From assembly GCF_900182545.1 (NCBI RefSeq), contig NZ_FXTJ01000006.1:124001-188000 (forward strand): a stretch of 64,000 nt of DNA, given 5' to 3'. This document shows positions 36,570-45,400 of the stretch, piece by piece. The notes under the pieces are model-generated. The model did not search any database. It was not told where the DNA came from and worked only from the letters and a program-made list of their open reading frames with translations. The translations under genes were made by a program, and so were the position numbers. The stretch comes from Geodermatophilus aquaeductus (lineage in GTDB: Bacteria > Actinomycetota > Actinomycetes > Mycobacteriales > Geodermatophilaceae). Position 1 is the stretch's first letter, and every line of letters begins with the position of its first letter.

Positions 36570-37230
36570 CTGTGGGAGGTACTCGAGCGGAATCTGTTCG
36601 CGCCGTTTCATTAGTTCGGCATCCACGACGATGTCGCCCTGCACCAGTGGAGGTGGGAGCGCGGTCGCGGCTACGACGCCGCGGGGCTGAACAACGTCTA
36701 CATCGGCAATGACACCACCGTGTCCGGCTCGTCCTGCAGGTGGTCAAGGACAAGGTCGAGGACTCGGCCGGATACGGGCACTCGGCTCCTCCGTGAGCGT
36801 CCAGCACGCGCAGTACATGGCCCACCGGTTCACGAGGGCCGGCATCCCGAGCCGTGCTGTGACGTCGACGTCGAGCGAGGAGGAGCGGACTGCCGCGCTG
36901 GTCGCACTGCGCGACCGGACGGTCGAGGTCCTCGTCACCGTCGACCTGTTCAAGGAGGGCCTCGACATCCCGCCCGTCGACACGATGCTGTTCCTCCGCC
37001 CCACCGAGAGCGCGACGGTGTTCCTCCAGCAATTGGGCCGGGGACTTCGCCTGGCCGAGGACAAGGCCTGCCTGACCGGCCTCGACCTCAGCGGCGCCCA
37101 GCACAAGAGTTCCGCTTCGATCTGCACTTCCGCCGTGATCGACAGCTCACGACGAGGGCTACAGCACGACGGCGAGCAAGGATTCCCGCCCCTGCCGGCT
37201 GCGGACCCAGGCCCAGGCCGACGCCGCGCC
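36570..37230 (+). pseudogene. Remnant of an SF2 helicase (C-terminal helicase domain)
   Basis: A decayed gene read in several frames. Frame one gives WEVLERNLFAPFH, then TAG, then FGIHDDVALHQWRWERG and GLNNVYIGNDT. Another frame continues VRLVLQVVKDKVEDSAG, then after another shift SVQHAQYMAHRFTRAG, VTVDLFKEGLDIPPVDTM and VFLQQLGRGLRLAED (motifs V and VI). The coding then breaks again near QHK/EFRFDLHFRR. These pieces follow the order of DEAD/DEAH helicases of the kind that carry an N-terminal PLD domain and C-terminal DUF3427. At least one nonsense and three frameshift lesions are present and no start is visible, so it is not functional. It marks an older defence gene lost from the island. 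Confidence 0.75.
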
Positions 37231-38271
37231 GACCGGGTTCCTCGGGCCGCTCTGGGGCGAGTTTGGGCTGGTGAATGATGACCGCCGCCCGTCGGGGGCC
37301 GAGGCGGAGCCGGACCGGTGGATCGTGTGGATCGTGTGGATCGTGTGGATCGACGATCTCGCCGAGCAGGCGGACGACACCGGCGACTGGCTGGCCGTGA
37401 ACGCGCACGTGCTGGCGGTCGCGCCGGACCTGGCCGGGGGCTCACCCACGCTCAGTTCGACGCGGTGGAGGCGTGATTCTGAGATCCTGCTCCGACTCGA
37501 TGCCGTCAGCCCACGCGAAGGACGTGACTCCCTCCGGGACGATAGACATCGCGCCCGGCAGTTGAAGCTGCGAACGGGCAGAGCCGACGAGGTCTTACGG
37601 CACCGACGCTTGGGATGAAGCGTTGCCTGCTCGATCGATTCAAGATCCTGACGATGAGCCTCGTCGATCTTGCGAGCGACCTCCTCTTCAAAAAGCGGTG
37701 CGACATTGATGATATCGATCTCATCGAACTCCAAAAACTTTGCGCCGTTGACTTCAATCGGATCATCGGGGTCGAAGTGGTCGCCCATCACATCCATGTC
37801 GACCCGCTCGACCGTCCTGCCCCTGCCAGGAGGATAAGCGCTGACGACTTCCAATAGAACAGCACCAGCGAGTTGCACAATCGCAACACTCACGATGCCG
37901 TACTTGATCCAATAACGGTATCGGATGTGCAGTTGTGAGAGGATCTCTGCGCGCTCCCCTTCGTCGGGAGCGACAGGGAAGTCGCGGGCCCCATACTGCA
38001 GCGCCACAACAGCGGCCTTCACAGGGATCCTGAAGAAACCCCGGCGATCCTCGACGCGATACGCCTTGAATCGCTCATGGATCCGCCGCTCCACCTCCCG
38101 AGGATCGGACACAAGTTCGTCGTATACGACAACACAACTACTTGGTATTCCCGAGGGCATGGACAGCCCTGCGGCTCCACGCCTGGAGGCGTTCTCGGTC
38201 ATTCCGAACTGCACCAGGTTCGGCGCCGACGGATCCATGAGGACGTAGACCGACCCCTCTGCCACTACCAC
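37159..38271 (-). CDS. T5orf172/GIY-YIG-like domain protein with a membrane segment
   Basis: About 370 residues from a GTG near 38271; GTG 38265 is equally possible. Residues 6-100 look like a T5orf172 (GIY-YIG relative) domain: GSVYVLMDPSAPNLVQFGMT, then REVERRIHERFKAYRV and GFFRIPVKAAVVAL. A probable membrane helix follows at about 130-150 (IKYGIVSVAIVQLAGAVLLE). After an acidic stretch (EFDEIDIINVAPLFEEEVAR) the sequence from about residue 215 turns into Ser/Arg-rich, low-complexity text that runs antisense to the decayed helicase and through a 9-bp repeat. The C-terminus is therefore probably a read-through tail created by damage. The gene has visibly lower GC than its neighbours. Function is unknown; nuclease activity is possible. 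Confidence 0.5.
   Translation of the reverse strand: MVVAEGSVYVLMDPSAPNLVQFGMTENASRRGAAGLSMPSGIPSSCVVVYDELVSDPREVERRIHERFKAYRVEDRRGFFRIPVKAAVVALQYGARDFPVAPDEGERAEILSQLHIRYRYWIKYGIVSVAIVQLAGAVLLEVVSAYPPGRGRTVERVDMDVMGDHFDPDDPIEVNGAKFLEFDEIDIINVAPLFEEEVARKIDEAHRQDLESIEQATLHPKRRCRKTSSALPVRSFNCRARCLSSRRESRPSRGLTASSRSRISESRLHRVELSVGEPPARSGATASTCAFTASQSPVSSACSARSSIHTIHTIHTIHRSGSASAPDGRRSSFTSPNSPQSGPRNPVGAASAWAWVRSRQGRESLLAVVL
37318..37352. repeat. 9-bp tandem repeat
   Basis: GATCGTGTG is repeated three times (37321-37347) with partial copies on each side. Read on the plus strand it encodes Trp-Ile-Val repeats; on the minus strand, within the preceding gene, it encodes Ile-His-Thr. Because the unit is nine bases, copy-number change would keep frame. 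Confidence 0.8.
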
Positions 38272-38398
38272 TACCTAGCGTACTCAATATGTACTGCTAA
38301 GCCCGACCTTGGTGCCCGAGGCCCAGAGAGCCCAAAATTGCCGTACGCCGCCAAATCCAACAAGGCGACCCAGCGCCTGCTGCTGCCACGTCATAGAC

Positions 38399-38929
38399 TC
38401 AGCGTTCCTGAGCACCGGAACTCGAAGTCGTCTCGGCGGAAGCCGTGACGTAGCACTCATAGCAACGCCGGCACAGCATAGTCCAGGCAGGCTCCTCAAA
38501 ATTGCCCATGCGTGACCAACTGTGCGCCTGCTCGAGGTCGAACGGAACCACCAGGTCGTAACCGGAATTCAGGCGCCGGTTACACAAGGTCACCATAGGC
38601 AGTCGCTTCTGCGGACGGATTCCTCCCGGGCCCATGGAGCGCAAGTGGTACCAGTCGTCCCTGTCTCCCTTGTTCGGATCAGCAACGTAGGCGACCGGTA
38701 CCTGCTGAGCACCCGCCGAGGACTCCTCGACGACCGGTGCAGGCACATGTCGCCAACCGACCAACCACCTGTGCCTCCTGCGCCACATGTGGACAGCCAC
38801 GGTCCCTGCGAAGGCATAGAAGGTGACCACTGTCGTGCCGCCAGGAAGCCCTCCCTCGAGCAATGAACTCAGGATTCTCGCAGCGACGTACAACCCGAGA
38901 AACGTGAACAAAACCTTGACGTAGTTCAT
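38399..38929 (-). CDS. Small membrane-anchored hypothetical protein
   Basis: About 176 residues from ATG 38929. Two N-terminal hydrophobic helices (VKVLFTFLGLYVAARILSSL and TVVTFYAFAGTVAVHMW) are followed by a basic turn and a soluble C-terminal domain. Near the C-terminus four cysteines occur (VTLCNRRL, MLCRRCYECYV), including a CRRCYEC cluster that could bind zinc. I know no family with this layout. It lies 127 bases upstream of the T5orf172-like gene on the opposite-facing side of the DISARM promoter region. Its codon use is less GC-rich than that of the helicase genes. It might be a stand-alone defence gene, but nothing in the sequence proves that. Confidence 0.55.
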   Translation of the reverse strand: MNYVKVLFTFLGLYVAARILSSLLEGGLPGGTTVVTFYAFAGTVAVHMWRRRHRWLVGWRHVPAPVVEESSAGAQQVPVAYVADPNKGDRDDWYHLRSMGPGGIRPQKRLPMVTLCNRRLNSGYDLVVPFDLEQAHSWSRMGNFEEPAWTMLCRRCYECYVTASAETTSSSGAQER

Positions 38930-39323
38930 GGAGCCCCTCTCTCAGGGACACGGACTCGCCCGGGCCGCGACAGGTCTCGCACTGGCTCCTGAGGGCGACG
39001 TGTCAAAGCCGGGCGAGACTAGGCCACCGTTCGGCCGGTGCCGGATCATCAGTGGCCGTGTCGCCCTCGTGCGGGTCAGATGCTGGAACGTCGGGTCTCA
39101 CGCCTCGACAGGTGAGGACAACTGAGTCGCTCGGGCGAACTCCCCTGTTCGGTGCGCCTCATTGGTCCCCTGAGTCCCACGCGACAAGACGACCACACCC
39201 AACCCCGTTGTGTGACGACAGTTGCACGCTCCGCACCTATCGTTCCGGACCGTGTCCGTTGCAGAACAGGATCATGTCGGAAGCGATCAACTCTCGACAG
39301 GAGTCCTTCCGGACACGCGATCC
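38930..39323. other. Intergenic region between the membrane protein and DISARM
   Basis: About 390 bases between divergent genes with no ORF I can support. It should carry the DISARM promoter. A TATCGT box lies 8 bases before the GTG at 39252, an alternative in-frame start for drmD, which would fit a leaderless transcript. An AGGAG lies at about 39299-39303 but is too far from GTG 39324 to be ideal. No clear operator or terminator is seen. Confidence 0.4.
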
Positions 39324-42300
39324 GTGCCCGAACAGGGTCAGATCGCCGTGGTCCGCGGCTCGACCTGGGCGGTCACGGACGTCCGAGCTCAGTCACTGCC
39401 GCGCAGCGGAGCGGACGACGCCGTCACCGGTCTCCAGCACGCCGTGACCCTGCAGTCGCTCGAGGAGGACCGCCTCGGCGAGGAGCTCCAGGTCGTCTGG
39501 GAGCTGGAGCTCGGGCGCTCGCTCCGCCCGGCGACCGGCCTGCCGAACAGCATCGACCCGCAGCGGTTCGACGAGCCGAGCCGGCTCGCCGCCTTCATCG
39601 ACGCCCTCCGCTGGGGCGCCATCACCTCGGCCGACTCCCAGGTCGTCCAGGCGCCGTTCCGCAGCGGGGCGAACGTCGAGGCCTACCAGCTCGAGCCGCT
39701 GCGCCGCGCACTCCGCGAGTCACGCGCCAACCTGCTCCTGGCCGATGACGTGGGCCTCGGCAAGACGATCGAGGCCGGCCTGGTCGCTCAGGAGCTCTTC
39801 CTCCGCCACCGCGCCCGCACCGCGATCATCGTCTGCCCGGCTGGTCTCGCCCTGAAGTGGCAGGACGAGATGCTCGAGAAGTTCGGCCTCGACTTCACGA
39901 TCATCAACTCCGAGACGATGCGCGAGGTCCGGCGCACCCACGGCCTGCACGCGAACCCGTTCACCCTCTTCCCGCGGACCATCGTCTCGATGTCGTGGCT
40001 GCCCGGGCAGCGGGCACAGCGGTTGCTTCGAGACGTCTACGCCCAGACGGCAAAACAGAACGGCGCTCGCCGCTTCGCCTTCGACATCCTCGTCGTCGAC
40101 GAGGCACACCACGTCGCGCCGTCGAGCCCGCAGCGTGTCGACAAGCTCAACATCACCCGGCGCGGCTACGCCGTCGACTCCGACCGCACGCGGGCCGTCC
40201 GCGAGCTCGCCGAGAAGTGCGAGCACCGCCTCTTCCTCAGCGCCACTCCCCACAACGGCTACGTCGAATCGTTCACCGCACTGCTGGAGATGGTCGACCC
40301 GCAGCGCTTCGTCCGCGGCACGCACATCGACCGGTCAGCACTCCGTGAGGTCGCCGTCCGCCGGCTCAAGCGGGACCTCAAGGAGGCGAAGGGCTTCCAG
40401 GAGCGCCAGGTCACCGCCCTGCCCTTTGAGCCCACCGCCTCCGAGGAGGAGGCCTACGAGCGCCTCCTCGCCTTCACGAACCGCCGCGACAAGGCAGTGG
40501 CCAAGGACGACGGTGCCGCCAAGCAGGCCCGCGACATGGCGACTCTCCTGCTAAAAAAGCGCTTCTTCTCCTCCCCCGTCGCGTTCGCCAGGACCGTCGA
40601 CGTCTACCTGGAGACCCGACGCCGCGGCGTCGACGCAGACCTCACCATCGACTACGACGACGTCCTCGGGATCGACGCCGACGACCTGGAGGAGGGCAAG
40701 GCCGACCAGACGGAGCTCCTCACCCTCGCCGGCACCCGACGGAAGCTGCCGCCCCTGTCGGACCAAGACGTCCAGGACCTGCAGTGGCTCAGCCGCTGGG
40801 GGCACGGATTCGACGGCACCGTCGACTCCCGACTCGCCGCACTCATCCATCACCTCGACGGCGTCCTGCGCGCGGACGGCCACTGGCTGAACGAGCGGAT
40901 CGTCGTCTTCACCGAATACGTCGACACTCTGTACTGGATCCGGGACAACCTGCTCCAGCACGGCTACGACGCCGACCGGATCGCCGTCATCGACGGCAGC
41001 ACGGACGCCGTGACGCGGGAGCTCACTCGCGCGGAGTTCAACGAGCCGCCGGACAGGACCGATGTCCGCATCCTGCTCGCCACCGACGCCGCCGGGGAGG
41101 GCATCGACCTGCAGGCGCACTGCCACCGCCTATTCAACTACGACATCCCGTTCAACCCCAACCGGCTGGAGCAGCGCATCGGCCGGGTCGACCGCTACGG
41201 CCAGGCCCACCAGCCGGACATCCGGCACTTCACGCCGGTGGCAGGACGCTCCGGTCTGGCGTCGGACGTCGACTTCCTCGCCCGCGTCGCGACGAAGATC
41301 GCCCGGGTCGAACTCGACCTGGGCTCCGCCAACGAGATCATCGCGCCGGACATCCAGCGTCAGTTGGCCGGTCGGCGGCTCGAGGCGGATCTGAGCGGGA
41401 AGGCCCGCAAGGCCGACCAGGCGGTCAACGAGATGCTGCTCGGCGAGCGCCAGGTGAACGCCGAGCTGACGGCTCTGGAGACGCAGCTGGAGGCGGACCG
41501 CGAGAGCCTGCACCTCCGGCCGGCGAACCTCCGGCGGGTCGTGGAGACGGCGCTCGACCTCGACATGCAGCCCTCGCTCATCGACGTCGGAGGTCCCGAG
41601 AACGAGTCCCTCGTCTTCGAGCTGCCCGACCTCGCCCGCTCCTGGGAGCCGGTCACCCGGGGACTGGCCAGCCGGTTGGAGCCGGACCGCCTGCGGCCGA
41701 TCACCTTCGACCAGCAGTTCGCGCGCGGCAGCACGGACGTCGTCCACGCGCATCTCGGCCACCCGCTGCTGCAGCGCTCCACGCGGCTGCTCCGTTCCGC
41801 GCTGTGGGGCGGGGAGTCCGACCTCAACCGGGTCAGCGCCGTCGTCGTCCCGGGACTCGACGAGTCCTTCGCCGCGGCCGTCGTCCGACTGGTCCTCGTC
41901 GGTCGGGGCGGCATCCGGCTGCACGAGGAGGTCTTCCTCGCCGGCACCCGGCTGACCCGCCGCCAGCAGGTGGGGGTCGAACGAGCCGAGGAGCTGCTGG
42001 CGCGGGCCCTAGACGGCGACGAGCTGACCGGCGCGCCCGAGGCGCTGCTGCACCATCTCGCCGCGGCGTGGGACGACGCCGCAACGGGACTGCGGTCCCG
42101 CGTCGAGGAGGCCATCCGGACCCGGGTGGAGAAGCGCACCAGGGAGATCGAGGCCCGGCTGGCGAACCGGCGCGACGAGGACCTCGCACGGGTGGACGCC
42201 ATCTTCGCGCGCTTCGCCAGCACGCTGCGCGAGTCGATCGCCGAGGCCGAGAGGCTGCGACAGGAGTCGGAGGGGATGTTGTTCGACGTCGTCGAGCAGC

Positions 42301-42482
42301 GCCAGTCGGAACGGGACCTGCGCCAGATGCGCGCCCGGCTCGAGGAACTCGACGAGGAGCGCCGTCGCGAACGGCGCGCGGTCGAGACCCGCTACGAGGA
42401 CGTGAGGCCCTGGCCGTTCCCCGCCGCCGTCCTGTTCGCCATCAGCCCTACCGACGCCGAGCGAGGAGTGACGATCCGATGA
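39324..42482 (+). CDS. drmD: DISARM SNF2-like helicase DrmD
   Basis: About 1052 residues from GTG 39324 (VPEQGQIAVVRGSTWAV), chosen because this opening matches the usual N-terminus of the family; GTG 39252 and TTG 39222 lie in frame upstream. Helicase motifs: LLADDVGLGKTIEAG (near 142), VVDEAHHVAPSS (near 259), LFLSATPHNGY, VFTEYVDTLYWIRDNL, TDAAGEGIDLQAH and EQRIGRVDRYGQ (near 617). Walker A has ADDVG rather than ADEVG, which is common in DrmD. A long charged C-terminal helix (about 930-1020) is probably a coiled coil. It is the first gene of a class 1 DISARM run; the stop overlaps drmMI as ATGA. Confidence 0.9.
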   Translation: MPEQGQIAVVRGSTWAVTDVRAQSLPRSGADDAVTGLQHAVTLQSLEEDRLGEELQVVWELELGRSLRPATGLPNSIDPQRFDEPSRLAAFIDALRWGAITSADSQVVQAPFRSGANVEAYQLEPLRRALRESRANLLLADDVGLGKTIEAGLVAQELFLRHRARTAIIVCPAGLALKWQDEMLEKFGLDFTIINSETMREVRRTHGLHANPFTLFPRTIVSMSWLPGQRAQRLLRDVYAQTAKQNGARRFAFDILVVDEAHHVAPSSPQRVDKLNITRRGYAVDSDRTRAVRELAEKCEHRLFLSATPHNGYVESFTALLEMVDPQRFVRGTHIDRSALREVAVRRLKRDLKEAKGFQERQVTALPFEPTASEEEAYERLLAFTNRRDKAVAKDDGAAKQARDMATLLLKKRFFSSPVAFARTVDVYLETRRRGVDADLTIDYDDVLGIDADDLEEGKADQTELLTLAGTRRKLPPLSDQDVQDLQWLSRWGHGFDGTVDSRLAALIHHLDGVLRADGHWLNERIVVFTEYVDTLYWIRDNLLQHGYDADRIAVIDGSTDAVTRELTRAEFNEPPDRTDVRILLATDAAGEGIDLQAHCHRLFNYDIPFNPNRLEQRIGRVDRYGQAHQPDIRHFTPVAGRSGLASDVDFLARVATKIARVELDLGSANEIIAPDIQRQLAGRRLEADLSGKARKADQAVNEMLLGERQVNAELTALETQLEADRESLHLRPANLRRVVETALDLDMQPSLIDVGGPENESLVFELPDLARSWEPVTRGLASRLEPDRLRPITFDQQFARGSTDVVHAHLGHPLLQRSTRLLRSALWGGESDLNRVSAVVVPGLDESFAAAVVRLVLVGRGGIRLHEEVFLAGTRLTRRQQVGVERAEELLARALDGDELTGAPEALLHHLAAAWDDAATGLRSRVEEAIRTRVEKRTREIEARLANRRDEDLARVDAIFARFASTLRESIAEAERLRQESEGMLFDVVEQRQSERDLRQMRARLEELDEERRRERRAVETRYEDVRPWPFPAAVLFAISPTDAERGVTIR

Positions 42483-45400
42483 GGCGACGTCCGCCGAGCG
42501 TGTCCCGACTGCACCAGGACTGGCTCGCCCAGGTCGAGACCGACGGCCCTTTCCTGTCCCTGCCCGTCCTGAAGGACATCTGGCCCAACGGGATGGACCC
42601 GCTCAGCGACGCCGACGAGCGGCTCGTCGCGTTCAAGGAGAGCCACGCCCTCTGGGAGCAGGCGTTCGACCGGTCCCGGGACGGGTCGGGCCAGGACTAC
42701 GCCGACGTGGCGCGGACCTGGGTCGACGTGGTGCTCGACGACCTGGCCGAGTGGCAGGGGCATCGGGTCAGCGCGGAGGAGCTGCCCGAGGACCTGCTGG
42801 TCCGCTCCCCCGGCGAGACCATCACGGTGCGCCCGGACGGCGCCCTGCGCGGACGCGACGGTAAGCTCGCCTGCCTTCTCCGCATCGTTCCGCCGATCGA
42901 GAGCCTGCGGACGGTGGGCGCGGATGGTTGGTCCGCGAGCGAGATCGACCGCATGGCCGCACTTCTGCGCAAGGCCGACGTCGCGGTCGGGATCGTCACC
43001 GACGGGCGCTGGTGGGCGCTGGTGTGGGCCGGGGAGGGCACCACCACCGGTTCCGGCGTGGTCGACGCCCTGACCTGGCGTGAGGAACCTCAGCTGCGGG
43101 ACGCGTTCCTCACGCTCGCCCACGCCGGCACGCTGCGGCACAAGAACGCCGAGCGACGGCTCCCTCGCCTCTTCGAGCGCAGCGTGCTCGAGGCCGAGGA
43201 GATCACCGAGGCGCTCGGCGTCCAGGTCCGCAAGTCGGTCGAGCTGCTGGTGCAGGCGTTCTCCGAAGCCCGGTTGACCGCGCGGGCCAAGGGGTTGGAC
43301 GACCCGCTGTGCGAGAACCCGGACGAGATCTACCAGGCTGCGGTCACCGTCATGATGCGGGTTGTCTTCCTCCTCTTCGCCGAGGAGCGGGACATGCTGC
43401 CCAAGCCTGAGCTGTACCGAGCCGCCTACGGGGTCAGCACGCTGCTGGACCATCTCCAGGAGCGGGCGCAACAGGAGGGCGAGGAGAACCTCGAGCACTC
43501 CTCCGACGTCTGGCACCGCCTGCTCGCCGTCAGCACCGCGCTCTATGGCGGGGCGAACTTCGACGAGGTCCGCATGCCGGCCTACGGCGGCTCGCTTTTC
43601 GAGCCGAAGCGCTTCCCGTGGCTGGCCGCCGAGCGCCCCGACGGCGGGCTCCAGCTGCGCGTCTCGGACCGGGTCATGCTGCACGTGCTCGAGTCGGTGC
43701 AGGTCGCCAAGGTCAGCGGGCAGGCACGGCGCATCTCCTTCCGGGACGTCGACGTCGAGCAGATCGGCTACATCTACGAGGGCCTGCTCGGCTACACCTG
43801 CCGCGAGGTCGAGGTCGAGGTCCTCCTCGGCCTGGTCGGCACCGACGGGCAGGAGCCGGAGATCGACCTCGACACGCTCGACGAGATCTACAACGGATCC
43901 ATGGGCACCAAGGACTTCGCCGCACGGCTGACTGCCTGGGTCAAGGAGAACCAGTCCGCGGCCAAGCTTGTCTCGGCCGCGAAGCTGGTCAAGCTGTACG
44001 ACGAGAAGGTCGACGAGGCGGAGATAAACCGCCTCCTCAGGCCCGTCGCCGGCGATGACCCCGATCTGCTGAGCGCGCTGATCTCGTGGTCGCCGTTCAT
44101 CCGTCGCGACCTGCGCAACCTGCCCTACGTCGTCCCGCGTGGCGGTCTCGTCGTCGCAGAGACCCCATCACGGAAAAACGCCGGCGCCCACTACACGCCG
44201 CGGGCGCTGGCAGAGGAGGTCGTCCTCCACGCCCTCCAGCCGCTGGTCTACGAACCCGGGCCCCTGCAAACCAACGACGAGGATGCTTGGCGGTTAAAGT
44301 CCAGCTCCGCAATCCTCGACCTCAAGGTCGCCGACATCGCCGCCGGCTCCGGCGCCTTCCTCGTGGCCGCCGCGCGCTACCTCGCCGACCGACTCGTCGA
44401 GGCCTGGACGGCGGAAGGCATCGTCGACGGCGACCGCGTCGACGCCGGTCTCCGTACTCGGGCGATCCGCGAGGTCATCGCGCACTGCCTCTACGGCGCT
44501 GACATCAACGGCATGGCCGTCGAGATGTGCAAGCTCTCACTCTGGCTGGTCTCCCTCGACCCCAATAAGCCCTTTTCCTTCGTCGACGACAAGATCTTCC
44601 AGGGAAACGCACTTCTTGGGCTCACCACACTGGATCAGCTCCGCTACCTGCACATCGCCCCAAAACTCGGGAAGGTCAGGCAGCTCAACGCCTACGTAGA
44701 CGTAGACGCGACGGTCGCTGAGGCCACTCGCATCCGTCATCAGTTGGCTTCTCCGGTTGACGAGGCGGATCCACAGCGATCCGGCAACGGCAAGCGTCGC
44801 CTCATCGAGCAGTCCGGACGGGTCACGGAGAAGCTCCGACTGACCGCCGACGGGATTATCGCTACCGCCCTACGCCTCGGCGGCAAGCCCGGAGCGGCCC
44901 TTGACGACGCTCTCGCTGCACTCGAAGGCGCACTCATCGCCGCCTTCCCCGCTGACGGCAGTGCCGGCGATATGTCAGTCCTGAACCGAATCATTGCTCG
45001 GGGTCTCACTCCCACCGTCGCGACCGACTACGAACGCTGGCAGCCCCTTCACTGGGTCATCGAAGCCCCCGATGTCTTCGTCGAACACGGTGGTTTCGAC
45101 GCGATCATTGGCAACCCCCCCTTCCTCGGTGACAAAAGCCTCAAGGGCGCCCTCGGCGACGAGTTTCGCGAGTATCTCGCGAGGGAAGTCGCGAATAATG
45201 CACGGGGTCGCTCCGACCTCGTGGCCTACTTCTTCCTGAGGGCCCACGAACTACTGCGAGGATCAGGATCCCTCGGACTTATTGCTACGAACAGCGTGGC
45301 CCAGGGTGACACGCGAGTCGTGGGCCTCCTTCAGATGGACAAGAATGGGTTCACGATCACGCGCGCCATTCGAAGCAACCCTTGGCCCACTGCGAACGCA

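Noticed and set aside
37271-37618. Plus-strand ORF starting MNDDRRPSG with Trp-Ile-Val repeats
   Set aside because: It is opposite the T5orf172-like gene's tail and the repeat explains the odd hydrophobic run. A short later stretch looks protein-like and may be a remnant, but I cannot support a gene.
40784-42478. Upstream extension of the drmMI frame
   Set aside because: It lies wholly within drmD in another frame and is Arg/Pro/Gly-rich. ATG 42479 overlaps the drmD stop as expected.
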